The notes below the pieces were generated by a model. It saw only the letters and a program-made list of their open reading frames with translations, made no database searches and was not told the DNA's origin. From Monoplex corrugatus (Eukaryota; Mollusca; Gastropoda; Littorinimorpha; Ranellidae), in contig CM060311.1 of assembly GCA_030674185.1 (NCBI GenBank), positions 98,048,013 through 98,112,012 on the forward strand: DNA of 64,000 nt, read 5' to 3'. The first letter of the stretch is position 1. Every line of letters begins with the position of its first letter. A program made the position numbers and the translations under genes. Positions 25,226 to 35,957 of the stretch are shown here, one piece after another.

Positions 25226-25421
25226 GAGAGTTGAGATAATGATCATGATAAATCATTTTGGTGGGTGTGTCTAGGAGAGTTGAGATAATGATCATGATAA
25301 ATTATGTTGGTGGGTGTGTCTAGGAGAGTTGAGATAATGATCATGATAAATCATGTTGGTAGGTGTATCTAGGAGAGTTGAGATAATGATCATGATAAAT
25401 CATGTTGGTGGGTGCATCTAT
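25226..25421. repeat. 49-bp tandem repeat, four units
   Basis: Four copies of GAGAGTTGAGATAATGATCA, TGATAAATCATGTTGGTGGG and TGTGTCTAG have a period of 49 bp and a few substitutions. Confidence 0.95.
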
Positions 25422-25500
25422 GTTATGTCATGTATGTATCGTGTTATTTAGGAGTGGAGTTTGATAATGTTATAGAAGGCTTTGGTGTGATCAGTTTGCA

Positions 25501-25645
25501 CTAAGGGGGGGGGGGGGGGGAGGTCTGCTTTCTTCAGATGATGTGCTCAATTCATCTCCATCACCCTTTCATGATGATAGTGCCCATATTCTCTTGATTG
25601 CATTGGGCAACACATGCCATGTACATGTAACCAAGATCATTCCAG

Positions 25646-25649
<4 letters not shown>
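25501..25649. other. Unique intron sequence with a G run
   Basis: A homopolymer run of about 15 G lies at 25506-25520. The rest is single-copy sequence up to the (ATC)n tail of the next LINE fragment. Confidence 0.4.
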
Positions 25650-25699
<50 letters not shown>

Positions 25700-26001
25700 G
25701 GTGCCTTACCGCATGGCATGGCGATCATGGACTTCCATCCGTCTCTATCTCTTGTTGCCTCGAGCATCTCTTCTACCCTCTTTGTCTTCAGCCACTCTGC
25801 AAGTCCGTCTAGTATCTTCTCCCTGGGTCCACCTGGTGTTCTCTTTCCCTCCAGCTTTCCAGTTGTGACCAGGTGCTCCAATTCCCCTTTCCTCATAAAA
25901 TGGCCTATAAATGTTGCAGTCTTTTCCTAATCTTCCTTATGAATGATCTTCTTGTGTCTGTCTCCATCAAGACTGTCTCGTTTGTTTTCTTTGCTGTCCA
26001 G
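25650..26001 (-). mobile_element. 3' end of a LINE with (GAT)n tail, minus strand
   Basis: The minus strand encodes SFIRKIRKR, then in another frame GELEHLVTTGKLEGKRTP, KILDGLAEWLK and EEMLEATRDRDGWKSMI, followed by the stop region and a (GAT)n run at 25650-25698. This is the conserved C-terminus of an endonuclease/reverse transcriptase LINE. The same segment occurs on the plus strand at 27438-27822, and its last 60 bp recur at 57537-57600. Confidence 0.88.
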
Positions 26002-26213
26002 TGATAGGCTGATAAAATACCTGTTTGAAATATAGACCAGGTAAAACATAGTCTAGGTAGGGCCTCAAGACCTGGCCGGCTCTTCAGTTTATGTGCAGGC
26101 TTAAGGCATGTGCCATGATCACCATACACATGGCATCTGTGACGTTAGTGCTTATGGAATTCGTTTCGACGCGGAGACGTCATCTTGAGAAACTGAAACT
26201 GAAACTGCATTGG
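26002..26213 (-). mobile_element. SINE copy, minus strand
   Basis: Read on the minus strand it runs CAGTTTCAGTTTCTCAAGAT, GACGTC, CACTAACGTCACAGATGCCA, TGATCATGGCACATGCC and CCAGGTCTTGAGGCCCTACC to GGTATTTTATCA. It matches 50990-51195 block for block. It is inserted at, or fused to, the 5' end of the LINE fragment just to its left. Confidence 0.8.
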
Positions 26214-26541
26214 GCAAGTAGTCGTTGGCTGGAGATGGAGTTGGGCCAGAAGATTTGTATGGCTGTTCGGGGGCTCTTTGTATGCAAGGATGATAGCTTT
26301 GTAAGGTCGCTGTCTGTTATCTTTCAGCATTCTGAAGGCGTTTCACGTTTTACTGAGATTACTGTTGATGTCACTGTGTGCTCCTTTGTGTCTTAACAGC
26401 ACCCCGAAACTCCGACATGAAAATACACTCTTACGTACACATTCATATACACGTCGACACGCATTCCAACACGATACGAACATATTCACCACCGAATAAC
26501 ACCATTTGGCTCCTTCCTTAAGATATACAGCGTCATATTAA

Positions 26542-26722
26542 CCCTTTGACTCCAGCAGCCTACCCACCACCAAAATTTAACTCTTTGACTCACTCACCCT
26601 ATCCACCAGCTTCCTGCAGGAAGCTGGTGGATAGGGTGAGGGAGTCAAAGAGTTAAATTTGTGCTTTTGCTGTCATGGTTGACAAAGCAGGATGTTAGGG
26701 GAAGGCTTAAGGAGTCAAAGGG
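26542..26722. mobile_element. Nested TTAA-flanked MITEs (piggyBac-like)
   Basis: The outer element has 12-bp perfect terminal inverted repeats CCCTTTGACTCC/GGAGTCAAAGGG between TTAA copies at 26538-26541 and 26723-26726. Inside it, at 26581-26652, a 72-bp element with ends CTCTTTGACTC/GAGTCAAAGAG is again flanked by TTAA (26577-26580 and 26653-26656). It is a palindrome with 36-bp arms, one mismatch and the centre CCTGCAGG. The left shoulder of the outer element resembles the inner arm, so both belong to one family. TTAA duplication and C-rich ends are hallmarks of piggyBac-type transposons. No transposase is present. Confidence 0.8.
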
Positions 26723-27044
26723 TTAAATTAAAATCAGTTTAACCCTAAAAATGTCAAACATCACGTAGATTCAAGCCAAGTCAGAATGACCTAACGGGAA
26801 AGAAATTGAAAAAAAAAAAAAAGAAAGAAAAAAAAAAGAAGAATATTTAGGAAAAAGATTATGCAAGTTAGAACTGAAGGTGAACTCGAGGTTACGTTGA
26901 TCAGTTTGATCCGCCAACAGCATTTCTTTCCAGAAGACGTCTTCTACATCAGAGCCACACTTCAGGTATATCGTTTGTGTACTGACTTGCCGTTTTGGAG
27001 TTTGGCTCGCAACTTCCCAGGGAAGACCACGTTGCCAGTGTTAC

Positions 27045-27437
27045 CCCCCGTGGGAATGCCGGGGGCTCTTTCAGTGTAAATGATATCCCCCTCCCCCTTT
27101 CTGGAAATTCTGTGCTAGAAATTTCCTTTTTTCTCACTCTCTTTGTTTCTGTTTTGTTTCATTGCTTTCTGTCATTTCTTCCTATCTTTTTCTGCCTTGC
27201 TGGTCCATTCACCTGTATGCGTTCGATGAAGTCTGACATACTTTCTCTTAGGATTGATACTTAGGTACATGTATTAGTTGCGTTTACGGCTCTAGGGAAA
27301 TGAGATATGTGAAAGCAATCTTAACTAATTCAGGCCCTTTTGTATATATGTATTGGTGTCCATAGTTATATTTAAATTTGTATTGAGGTATGTTTTTTTT
27401 TAATCCGTGTGTGATTACTTGGACGGTCAACAAGCAA
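27045..27437 (+). repeat. Dispersed repeat R1, copy C (left part)
   Basis: The copy starts with CCCGTGGGAATGCCGGGGGC and contains the CTGGAAATTCTGTGCTAGAA, TTAGGATTGATA and CTAGGGAAATGAGATATGTG blocks of copies A and B. It is broken at TTGGACGG by the LINE fragment that follows. Confidence 0.8.
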
Positions 27438-27822
27438 AGCCAGAACAAGATTAAGGCTGCCGAGATGTAGTTTCTAAGAAGAATGTTGAGAGTTCCATGG
27501 ACAGCAAAGAAAACAAATGAGACAGTCTTGATGGAAGCAGACACAAGTAGATCATTCATAAGGAAGATTAGGAAAAGACAGGCAATATTTACAGGCCATT
27601 TTATGAGGAAAGGGGATTTGGAGCACCTGGTCACAACGGGAAAGCTGGAGGGAAAGAGAGCACCAGGTAGACCCAGGGAGAAAATACTAGACGGACTTGC
27701 GGAGTGGCTGAAGATGAGGAGAGTGGAGGAGATGCTTGAGGCAACAAGACATAGAGACAGATGGAAGTCCATGATCGCCAACGCCATGCGGCAGGGCACC
27801 TGATGATGATGATGATAATGAA
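27438..27822 (+). mobile_element. 3' end of a LINE inserted into repeat R1 copy C
   Basis: Frame pieces give MLRVPWTAKKTNETVLMEAD, SFIRKIRKRQ, DLEHLVTTGKLEGKRAPGRP and LATRHRDRWKSMI-like sequence, the C-terminus of an endonuclease/RT LINE. The open part is about 106 codons (27483-27803). The tail is GATGATGATGATGATAATG. TTGGACGG occurs on both sides (about 27418 and 27826), a plausible 8-bp target duplication. This is a young-looking but heavily 5'-truncated copy. Confidence 0.88.
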
Positions 27823-28135
27823 ATTGGACGGAGTGGTCAACGCCAGGGGCATGTCCTTAGATTATGTGCGCAAATGCATTGATATGGTACGTAATTTCCT
27901 TTTCCACATTTTTTCCCTATTGAAGTATTGTGCATGTTTTGAAACGGTTATAGGCCTGACATGGCGCTACGCAGTCAGCTTAACGGTGAGCACGGTTTTT
28001 AACTGTCTTTTATCTTAATCTGGTTGTCTTTTTGAAGTGGTGTTAGCCCTGATATGGCTCTAGTAGTCGGCTGGATTGTAAGCAATATGAATATGAACAG
28101 GCAGTCGGCTGGACTTTAAACAAAAACAACAATAA
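27823..28135 (+). repeat. Dispersed repeat R1, copy C (right part)
   Basis: After the LINE the repeat resumes with TTGGACGGAGTGGTCAACGC, GGGGCATGTCCTTAG and TTTTGAAACGGTTATAGGCC. The terminal part (TGATATGGCTCTAGTAGTCGG, then GGACTTTAAACAAAAACAAC) is present more than once, so the 3' end was partly duplicated. Confidence 0.75.
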
Positions 28136-28661
28136 CAGTGTGCCGATGTTGATGCATGAGATGTGTCCCTCAACAGTCTGTAGTGGCCTGGGGTAGATCC
28201 TTCCCGCCATGTGTGGTTGTCCTGTAGTAAACATTGGACTTTCATTTGGAAAGGTCTGGACACGATTCTGCCGGGGTACCTTCGCTGGTGGATAAAGGGT
28301 GGACAGTTTCCCGATCTCGCAGGTCACCTTGTGTGCAGATTGCAGACTGGCCAGTGCCCCAATGTGTACTTACGCACACAAACATCAAATGTGCACGTTA
28401 AAGATCCTGAAGTCGTGTCAGTGTCTGGTGGCCTTGGGAAACACGACAGAAAAGCATGCAGACTGTGCAGCAACTTAAGGCGTTGCACTGTGTGGACAAA
28501 ACAGTGCAGCGACGTGCATACACGCTTCCTGAAAAATCACAGACTGCTGTACAGAAAGATCCGCCCCCCCCCCCCCCCACGGACACCCCCTGGCCCATCA
28601 GGTTCTGTAGGTCTGCTCAAATCTTATCCTTTAATTTTCTACACTGAAACTTGATAATAAT
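28136..28661. other. Intron sequence, possible old dispersed repeat
   Basis: No gene is visible. The stretch GTGTACTTACGCACACAAAC, followed by GTGCACGTTAAAGATCCTG (about 28362-28410), reminds me of a common invertebrate repeat but cannot be assigned from this window alone. A run of about 18 C lies at 28563-28580. Confidence 0.4.
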
Positions 28662-29572
28662 GGGTCGTGTCTTCCCAGGTGACGGGGGTCCTGTACTGTG
28701 GGTCGTGTCTTCCCAGGTAACGGGGGTCCTGTACTGTGGGTCGTGTCTTCCCAGGTGACGGGGGTCCTGTACTGTGGGTCGTGTCTTCCCAGATAACGGG
28801 GGTCCTGTACTGTGGGTCGTGTTTTTCCAGGTGACGGGGGTCCTGTACTGTGGGTCGTGTCTTCCCAGGTGACGGGGTCCTGTACTGTGGGTCGTGTCTT
28901 CCCAGGTGACGGGGTCCTGTACTGTGGGTCGTGTCTTCCCAGGTGACGGGGTCCTGTACTGTGGGTCGTGTTCTTCCCAGATAACGGGGTCCTGTACTGT
29001 GGGTCGTGTTTTTCCAGGTGACGGGGGTCCTGTACTGTGGGTCGTATCTTCCCAGGTAACGGGGGTCCTGTACTGTGGGTCGTGTCTTCCCAGGTGACGG
29101 GGGTCCTGTACTGTGGGTCGTGTCTTCCCAGGTGACGGGGGTCCTGTACTGTGGGTCGTGTCTTCCCAAGTGATGGGGGTCCTGTACTGTGGGTTGTGTC
29201 TTCCCAGGTGACGGGGGTCCTGTACTGTGGGTCGTATCTTCCCAGGTGACGGGGTCCTGTACTGTGGGTCGTGTTTTTCCAGGTGACTGGGGTCCTGTAC
29301 TGTGGGTCGTGTCTTCCCAGGTGACGGGGGTCCTGTACTGTGGGTCGTGTTTTTCAAGGTGACGGGGGTCCTGTACTGTAGGTCGTGTTTTTCCAGGTGA
29401 CTGGGGTCCTGTACTGTGGGTCGTGTCTTCCCAGGTGACGGGGGTCCTGTACTGTGGGTCGTGTTTTTCCAGGTAATGGGGGTCCTGTACTGTGGGTCGT
29501 GTCTTCACAGGTGATAGGGGTCCTGTACTGTGGGTTGTGTTTTCCCAGGTGACGGGGGTCCTGTACTGTGGG
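28662..29572. repeat. 37/38-bp minisatellite with CAG/GT motifs
   Basis: About 24 units of GGGTCGTGTCTTCCCAGGTG plus ACGGGGGTCCTGTACTGT occur. Variants have GTAACGG for GTGACGG, TTTTTCCAGG for TCTTCCCAGG and four instead of five G. Every unit read on the plus strand (the sense strand of gene 2) holds a pyrimidine-rich CAG directly joined to GTGAC or GTAAC. Confidence 0.97.
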
Positions 29573-29594
29573 CAGTTTTCAGGCGATCCTCTGT

Positions 29595-30419
29595 TAGGTC
29601 TGTAGGTCTGTTTGGTGTGTAGGTCTGTTTGGTGTGTAGGTCTGTTTGGTGTGTAGGTCTGTTTGGTGTGTAGGTCTGTTTGGTGTGTAGGTCTGTTGGT
29701 GTGTAGGTCTGTTTGGTGTGTAGGTCTGTTTGGTGTGTAGGTCTGTTTGGTGTGAATCTGTTTGGTCTGTTTGGTGTGTAGGTCTGTTTGGTGTGTAGGT
29801 CTGTTTTGGTGTGTAGGTCTGTTTGGTCTGTATTTGGTCTGTAGGTCTGTTTGGTGTGTAGGTCTGTTTGGTGTGTAGGTCTGTTTGGTTGTTAGGTCTG
29901 TTTGGTGTGTAGGTCTGTTTGGTGTGTAGGTCTGTTGGTGTTAGGTCTGTTTGGTGTGTAGGTCTGTTTGGTGTGTAGGTCTGTTTGGTGTGTAGGTCTG
30001 TTTGGTGTGTAGGTCTGTTTGGTGTGTAGGTCTGTTTGTGTGTAGGTCTGTTTGGTGTGTAGGTCTGTTTGGTCTGTTTGGTCTGTAGGTCTGTAGGTCT
30101 GTTTGGTGTGTAGGTCTGTTTGGTGTGTAGTCTGTTGGTGTGTAGGTCTGTTTGGTCTGTAGGTCTGTTTGGTGTGTAGGTCTGTTTGGTGTGTAGGTCT
30201 GTTTGGTCTGTGTTGGTCTGTTTGGTGTGTAGGTCTTTTGGTGTGTAGGTCTGTTTGGTGTGTAGGTCTTGGTTGTGAGACGTTGGTGTGTAGGTCTGTT
30301 TGGTGTGTAGGTCTGTTTGGTTGTAGGTCTGTTTGGTGTGTAGGTCTGTTTGGTGTGTAGGTCTGTTTGGTGTGTAGGTCTGTTTGGTTTACTGTTTGGT
30401 TGTAGGTCTGTTGGTCTGT

Positions 30420-30473
<54 letters not shown>

Positions 30474-33400
30474 GGTTGTAGGTCTGTTTGGTCTCTGTCT
30501 GTTTGTGTGTAGGTCTGTTTGGTGTGTGTCTGTTTGTGTGTAGTTCTTTTGGTCTGTAGGTCTGTTTGGTGTGTAGGTCTGTTTGGTTGTATTTGGTGTG
30601 TAGGTCTGTTTGGTGTGTGTCTGTTGGTTGTAGTCTGTTTTGTGTAGGTCTGTTTGGGTGTAGTCTGTTTGGTGTGTAGGTCTCGTGTCGTTGGTGTGTA
30701 GGTCTGTTTGGTCTGTAGGTCTGTTTGGTTGTAGGTCTGTTTGGTGTGTAGGTCTGTTTGTTGTAGTCTGTTTGGTGTGTAGGTCTGTTTGTTGTGTCTG
30801 TTGAGGTCTGTTTGGTGTGTAGGTCTGTTTGTGGTGTCTGTTTGGTGTAGGTCTGTTTGTTGTAGGTTTGGTGTGTAGGTCTTTTGGTTGTGGTCTGTTT
30901 GGTGTGTAGGTCTGTTTGTCTGTGGTCTGTTTGGTGTGTAGGTCTGTTTGGTGTGTAGTCTGTTTGTGTGTAGTCTGTTTGGTGTGTAGGTCTGTTTGGT
31001 TGTAGGTCTGTTTGTGTGTAGTCTGTTTGTCTGTTGGTGTGTAGGTCTGTTTGGTGTGTAGTCTGTTTGGTGTGTAGGTCTTGTTTATGGTGTTGTAGGT
31101 CTGTTTGGTCTGTAGGTCTGTTTTGGTGTGTAGGTCTGTTTGTTGTAGTCTGTTTGTCTGTAGGTCTGTTTGGTGGTGTCTGTTGGTCTGTTTGGTGTGT
31201 AGGTCTGTTTGCGTGTTTGGTCTGTTTGTGTGTGGTAGGTCTGTTGTGGTCGTTGTGTAGTCTGTTGGTGTGTAGGTTTTGTTGTAGGTCTGTTTGGTGT
31301 GTAGGTCTGTTTGGTTGTAGGTCTTTTGGTTGTTTGTCTGTTTGGTGTGTAGGTCTGTTTGGTGTGTAGGTCTGTTTGGTGTGTAGGTCTGTTTGGTGTG
31401 TAGGTCTGTTTGGTCTTGATCTGTTTGTGTTGTAGTCTGTTTGTGTAGTCTGTTTGGTTGTAGTCTGTTGTGTGTAGGTCTGTTTGGTGTGTTGTGTCTG
31501 TTGTTGTGTCTGTTTGGTGTGTAGTCTGTTTGGTGTGTAGGTCGTTTGGTGTTAGGTCTGTTGGTGTGTAGGTCTGAGTCTGTTGGTGTGTAGGTCTGTT
31601 TGTCTGTAGGTTGTTTGTCTGTAGGCTGTTTGGTCTTAGGTCTGTTTGGTCTGTAGGTCTGTTTGGTCTGTAGGTCTGTTTTGGTAGGTCTGTGGTTGTT
31701 TGGTCTGTAGGTCTGTTGTGTGAGGTGTTTGGTGTGTAGGTCTGTTTGGTCTGTAGTTGTTTTGGTGTGTAGGTCTTTTGGTCTGTTTGATCTGTTTGGT
31801 GTGTAGGTCTGTTTGGTCTGTAGTCTGTTTGGTGTGTAGTCTGTTTGTGTTAGGTCTGTTTGTCTGTAGGTCTGTTGGTGTGTAGGTCTGTTTGTGTGTA
31901 GTCTGTTTGGTGTGTAGGTCTGTTTGTCTGTGTGTAGTCTGTTTGGTGTGTAGGTCTGTTTGGTCTGTATTGTTGTGTGTAGGTCTGTTTGGTGTGTAGG
32001 TCTGTTGTGTAGTCTTTTGGTGTGTAGGTCTGTTTGTGTGTAGGTCTGTTTGGTCTTTTGTCTGTTTGGTTGTAGTCTGTTTGGTGTGTAGGTCTGTTTT
32101 AGGTGTGTTAGGTCTGTTTGGTGTGTAGGTCTGTTGGTCTGTTTGGTGTGTAGGTCTGTTTGGTCTGTTTGGTCTGTAGTCTTTGTCTGTTTGGTGTGTA
32201 GGTCTGTTTGGTGTGTAGGTCTGTTTGGTGTGTAGGTCTGTTTGGTTGTAGGTGTTTGTCTGTAGGTCTGTTTGGTGTGTAGGTCTGTTTGGTCTGTTTG
32301 GTGTGTAGGTCTGTTTGGTGTGTAGGTCTGTTGGTGTGTAGGTCTGTATTGGTCTGTTTGGTTGTAGGTCTGTTTGGTCTGTTTGGTGTGTAGGTCTGTT
32401 TGGTGTGTAGTCTGTTTGGTGTGTAGGTCTGTTTGGTGTGTAGGTCTGTTTGTGTGTAGGTCTGTTTGGTGTGTAGGTCTGTTTGGTCTGTGGGTGTGTC
32501 TGTTGGTGTGTAGGTCTGTTTGGTGTGTAGGTCTGTGGTCTGTTTGGTGTGTAGGTCTGTTTGGTGTGTAGGTCTGTTTGTGTGTAGGTCTGTTTGGTGT
32601 GTAGGTCTGTTTGTCTTAGTCTGTTTGGTGTGTAGGTCTGTAGTCTGTTTGGTGTGTAGGTCTGTTTGGTGTGTAGGTCTGTTTGTGTGTAGTTGTTGGT
32701 CTGTTTGGTGTGTAGGTCTGTTTGGTTGTTTGGTGTGTAGGTCTGTTTGGTCTTTTGTGTGTAGGTCTGTTTGGTCTGTTTGGTGTGTAGGTCTGTTTGT
32801 GTTGGTTGTAGGTTGTTGGTCTGTTGGTGTGTAGGTCTTTTGGCTGTTGGTGTGTAGTCTGTTTGGTGTGTAGGTCTGTTTGGTTTTGGTGTGTAGGTCT
32901 GTTTGGTCTGTAGGTCTGTTTGGTGTGTAGGTTGTAGGTCTGTTTGGTGTGTAGGTCTGTTTGGTGTGTAGGTCTGCTTGGTGTGTATGTCTGTTTGGTC
33001 TATAGGTCTGTTTGGTGTGTAGGTCTGTTTGGTGTGTAGGTCTGTTTGGTGTGTAGGTCTGTTTGGTCTATAGGTCTGTTTGGTCTGTTTGGTGTGTAGG
33101 TCTGTTTGGTGTGTAGGTCTGTTTGGTGTGTAGGTCTGTTTGGTGTGTAGGTCTGTTTGGTGTGTAGGTCTGTTTGGTCTGTTTGGTGTGTAGGTCTGTT
33201 TGGTCTGTTTGGTGTGTAGGTCTGTTTGGTCTGTTTGGTGTGTAGGTCTGTTTGGTGTGTAGGTCTGTTTGGTGTGTAGGTCTGTTTGGTCTGTTTGGTG
33301 TGTAGGTCTGTTTGGTGTGTAGGTCTTTTTGGTGTGTAGGTCTGTTTGGTCTGTTTGGTGTGTAGGTCTGTTTGGTGTGTAGGTCTGTTTGGTGTGTAGG

Positions 33401-35739
33401 TCTGTTTGGTGTGTAGGTCTGTTTGGTGTGTAGGTCTGTTTGGTCTGTTTGGTGTGTTTGGTGTAGTGGTCTGTTTGGTGTGTAGGTCTGTTTGGTGTGT
33501 AGGTCTGTTTTGGTGTGTAGGTCTGTTTGGTGTGTAGGTCTGTTTGGTGTGTAGGTCTGTTTGGGTGTGTAGGTCTGTTTGGTCTGTTGTGTGTGTGTAG
33601 GTCTGTTTGGTCTGTAGGTCTGTTTGGTGTGTAGGTCTGTTTGGTCTGTAGGTCTGTTTGGTGTGTAGGTCTGTTTGGTTGTAGGTCTGTTTGGTGTGTA
33701 GGTCTGTTTGGTGTGTAGGTCTGTTTGTGTGTAGTCTGTTTGGTGTGTAGGTCTGTTTGGTGTGTAGGTCTGTTTCGTCTGTAGGTCTGTTTGGTGTGTA
33801 GGTCTGTTTGGTGTGTAGGTCTGTTTGGTGTGTAGGTCTGTTTGGTCTGTAGGTCTTTTTGGCTGTTTGATCGTTTGGTGTGTAGGTCTGTTTGGTGTGT
33901 AGGTCTGTTTGGTGTGTAGGTCTGTTTGGTCTGTTTGATCTGTTTGGTCTGTAGGTCTGTTTGTGTGTAGGTCTGTTTGGTGTGTAGGTCTGTTTGGTGT
34001 GTAGGTCTGTTTGGTGTGTAGGTCTGTTTGGTGTGTAGGTCTGTTGGTGTGTAGGTCTGTTGGTGTGTAGGTCTGTTTGGTGTGTAGGTCTGTTTGGTTG
34101 TAGGTCTGTAGGTCTGTTTGGTGTGTAGGTCTGTTTCGTCTGTAGGTCTGTTTGGTCTGTAGGTCTGTTTGGTCTGTAGGTCTGTTTGGTGTGTAGGTCT
34201 GTTTGGTGTGTAGGTCTGTTTGGTGTGTAGGTCTGTTTGGTTGTAGGTCTGTTGGTGTGTAGGTCTGTTTGGTGTGTAGGTCTGTTTGGTCTGTTTGATC
34301 TGTTTGGTGTGTAGGTCTTTTTGGTCTGTTTGATCTGTTTGGTGTGTAGGTCTGTTTGGTCTGTAGATCTGTTTGGTGTGTAGGTCTCTTTGGTGTGTAG
34401 ATCTGTTTGGTGTGTAGGTCTGTAGGTCTGTTTGGTGTGTAGATCTGTTTGGTGTGTAGGTCTGTTTGGTGTGTAGATCTGTTTGGTCTGTAGGTCTGTA
34501 GGTCTGTTTGGTCTGTAGGTCTGTTTGGTGTGTAGGTCTGTTTGGTGTGTAGGTCTGTTTGGTGTGTAGGTCTGTTTGGTGTGTAGGTCTGTTTGGTGTG
34601 TAGGTCTGTTGTGGTGTGTTAGGTCTGTTTGGTCTGTAGGTCTTTTTGGTCTGTTTGATCTGTTTGGTGTGTAGGTCTGTTTGGTGTGTAGGTCTGTTTG
34701 GTGTGTAGGTCTGTTTGGTGTGTAGGTCTGTTTGGTGTGTTAGGTCTGTTTGGTGTGTAGGTCTGTTTGGTCTGTAGGTCTTTTTGGTCTGTTTGATCTG
34801 TTTGGTGTGTAGGTCTGTTTGGTGTGTAGGTCTGTTTGGTGTGTAGGTCTGTTTGGTGTGTAGGTCTGTTTGGTCTGTTTGATCTGTTTGGTGTGTAGGT
34901 CTGTTTGGTGTGTAGGTCTGTTTGGTGTGTAGGTCTGTTTGGTGTGTAGGTCTGTTTGGTGTGTAGGTCTGTTTGGTGTGTAGGTCTGTTTGGTGTGTAG
35001 GTCTGTTTGGTGTGTAGGTCTGTTTGGTGTGTAGGTCTGTTTGGTGTGTAGGTCTGTTTGGTCTGTTTGGTGTGTAGGTCTGTTTGGTGTGTAGGTCTGT
35101 TTGGTGTGTAGGTCTGTTTGGTGTGTAGGTCTGTTTGGTGTGTAGGTCTGTTTGGTCTGTTTGGTGTGTAGGTCTGTTTGGTGTGTAGGTCTGTTTGGTG
35201 TGTAGATCTGTTTGGTGTGTAGGTCTGTTTGGTGTGTAGGTCTGTAGGTCTGTTTGGTGTGTAGGTCTGTTTGGTGTGTAGGTCTGTTTGGTGTGTAGGT
35301 CTGTTTGGTGTGTAGGTCTGTTTGGTGTGTAGGTCTGTTTGGTGTGTAGGTCTGTTTGGTCTGTAGGTCTGTTTGGTGTGTAGGTCTGTTTGGTCTGTTT
35401 GGTGTGTAGGTCTGTAGGTCTGTTTGGTCTGTAGGTCTGTTTGGTCTGTTTGGTCTATAGGTCTGTTTGGGTGTAGGTCTGTTTGGTCTGTTTGGTGTGT
35501 AGGTCTGTAGGTCTGTTTGGTCTGTAGGTCTGTTTGGTGTGTAGGTCTGTAGGTCTGTTTGGTCTGTTTGGTGTGTAGGTCTGTTTGGTGTGTAGGTCTG
35601 TTTGGTCTGTTTGGTGTGTAGGTCTGTAGGTCTCTTTGGTCTGTAGGTCTGTTTGGTGTGTAGGTCTGTAGGTCTGTTTGGTCTATAGGTCTGTTTGGTG
35701 TGTAGGTCTGTTTGGTGTGTAGGTCTGTTTGGTCTGTAG
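29595..35739. repeat. 17-bp minisatellite, 6.1 kb
   Basis: Units are AGGTCTGTTTGGTGTGT, with a frequent AGGTCTGTTTGGTCTGT variant and shortened composites (AGGTCTGT, TTGGTCTGT). It is strongly strand-asymmetric: the plus strand is almost free of A and C. The left (29.6-30.4 kb) and right (32.9-35.7 kb) parts are clean. The middle has frequent one-base deletions. On the minus strand the array stays open for 337 codons, which is a consequence of unit length. Confidence 0.98.
30422..30475. other. T31-G23 homopolymer block inside the 17-bp array
   Basis: Thirty-one T followed by 23 G sit between normal 17-bp units. Nothing similar occurs elsewhere in the array. Its position marks the beginning of the indel-rich part, so I read it as a sequencing or assembly artefact, though a real insertion is possible. 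Confidence 0.6.
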
Positions 35740-35957
35740 AAATCTGACAACACGTTTTGAAAACATGTGCTGCAGTTTCACTGTTTTTTTTTTGTCCCGG
35801 CTACATTAATTGAAAAAGTGTGAATTTTACCTACGATCAGACTATTCTTTGTCATTTTGATAACTTTTCAATTTAAAAATATTTTTTTCTTCTTGTTTTA
35901 ACCGCCCTTTCGGTTCAGCATTTTCTTTTCTTTTCGTTTTTTTTTTACTGGAAGTTT
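35740..35957. other. Short unique spacer between two arrays
   Basis: T-rich single-copy sequence separates the 17-bp array from the 20/29-bp array. It contains no gene or element. Confidence 0.5.

Noticed and set aside
29595..35739. G/T-rich strand asymmetry suggesting interstitial telomere sequence.
   Set aside because: The unit AGGTCTGTTTGGTGTGT is not a telomere repeat, and no TTAGGG-type units are seen.
34740..35753. Minus-strand 337-codon Thr/Gln/Pro-rich open frame.
   Set aside because: It is a translation of the 17-bp array, in which stop codons are absent because the strand lacks the needed base order.
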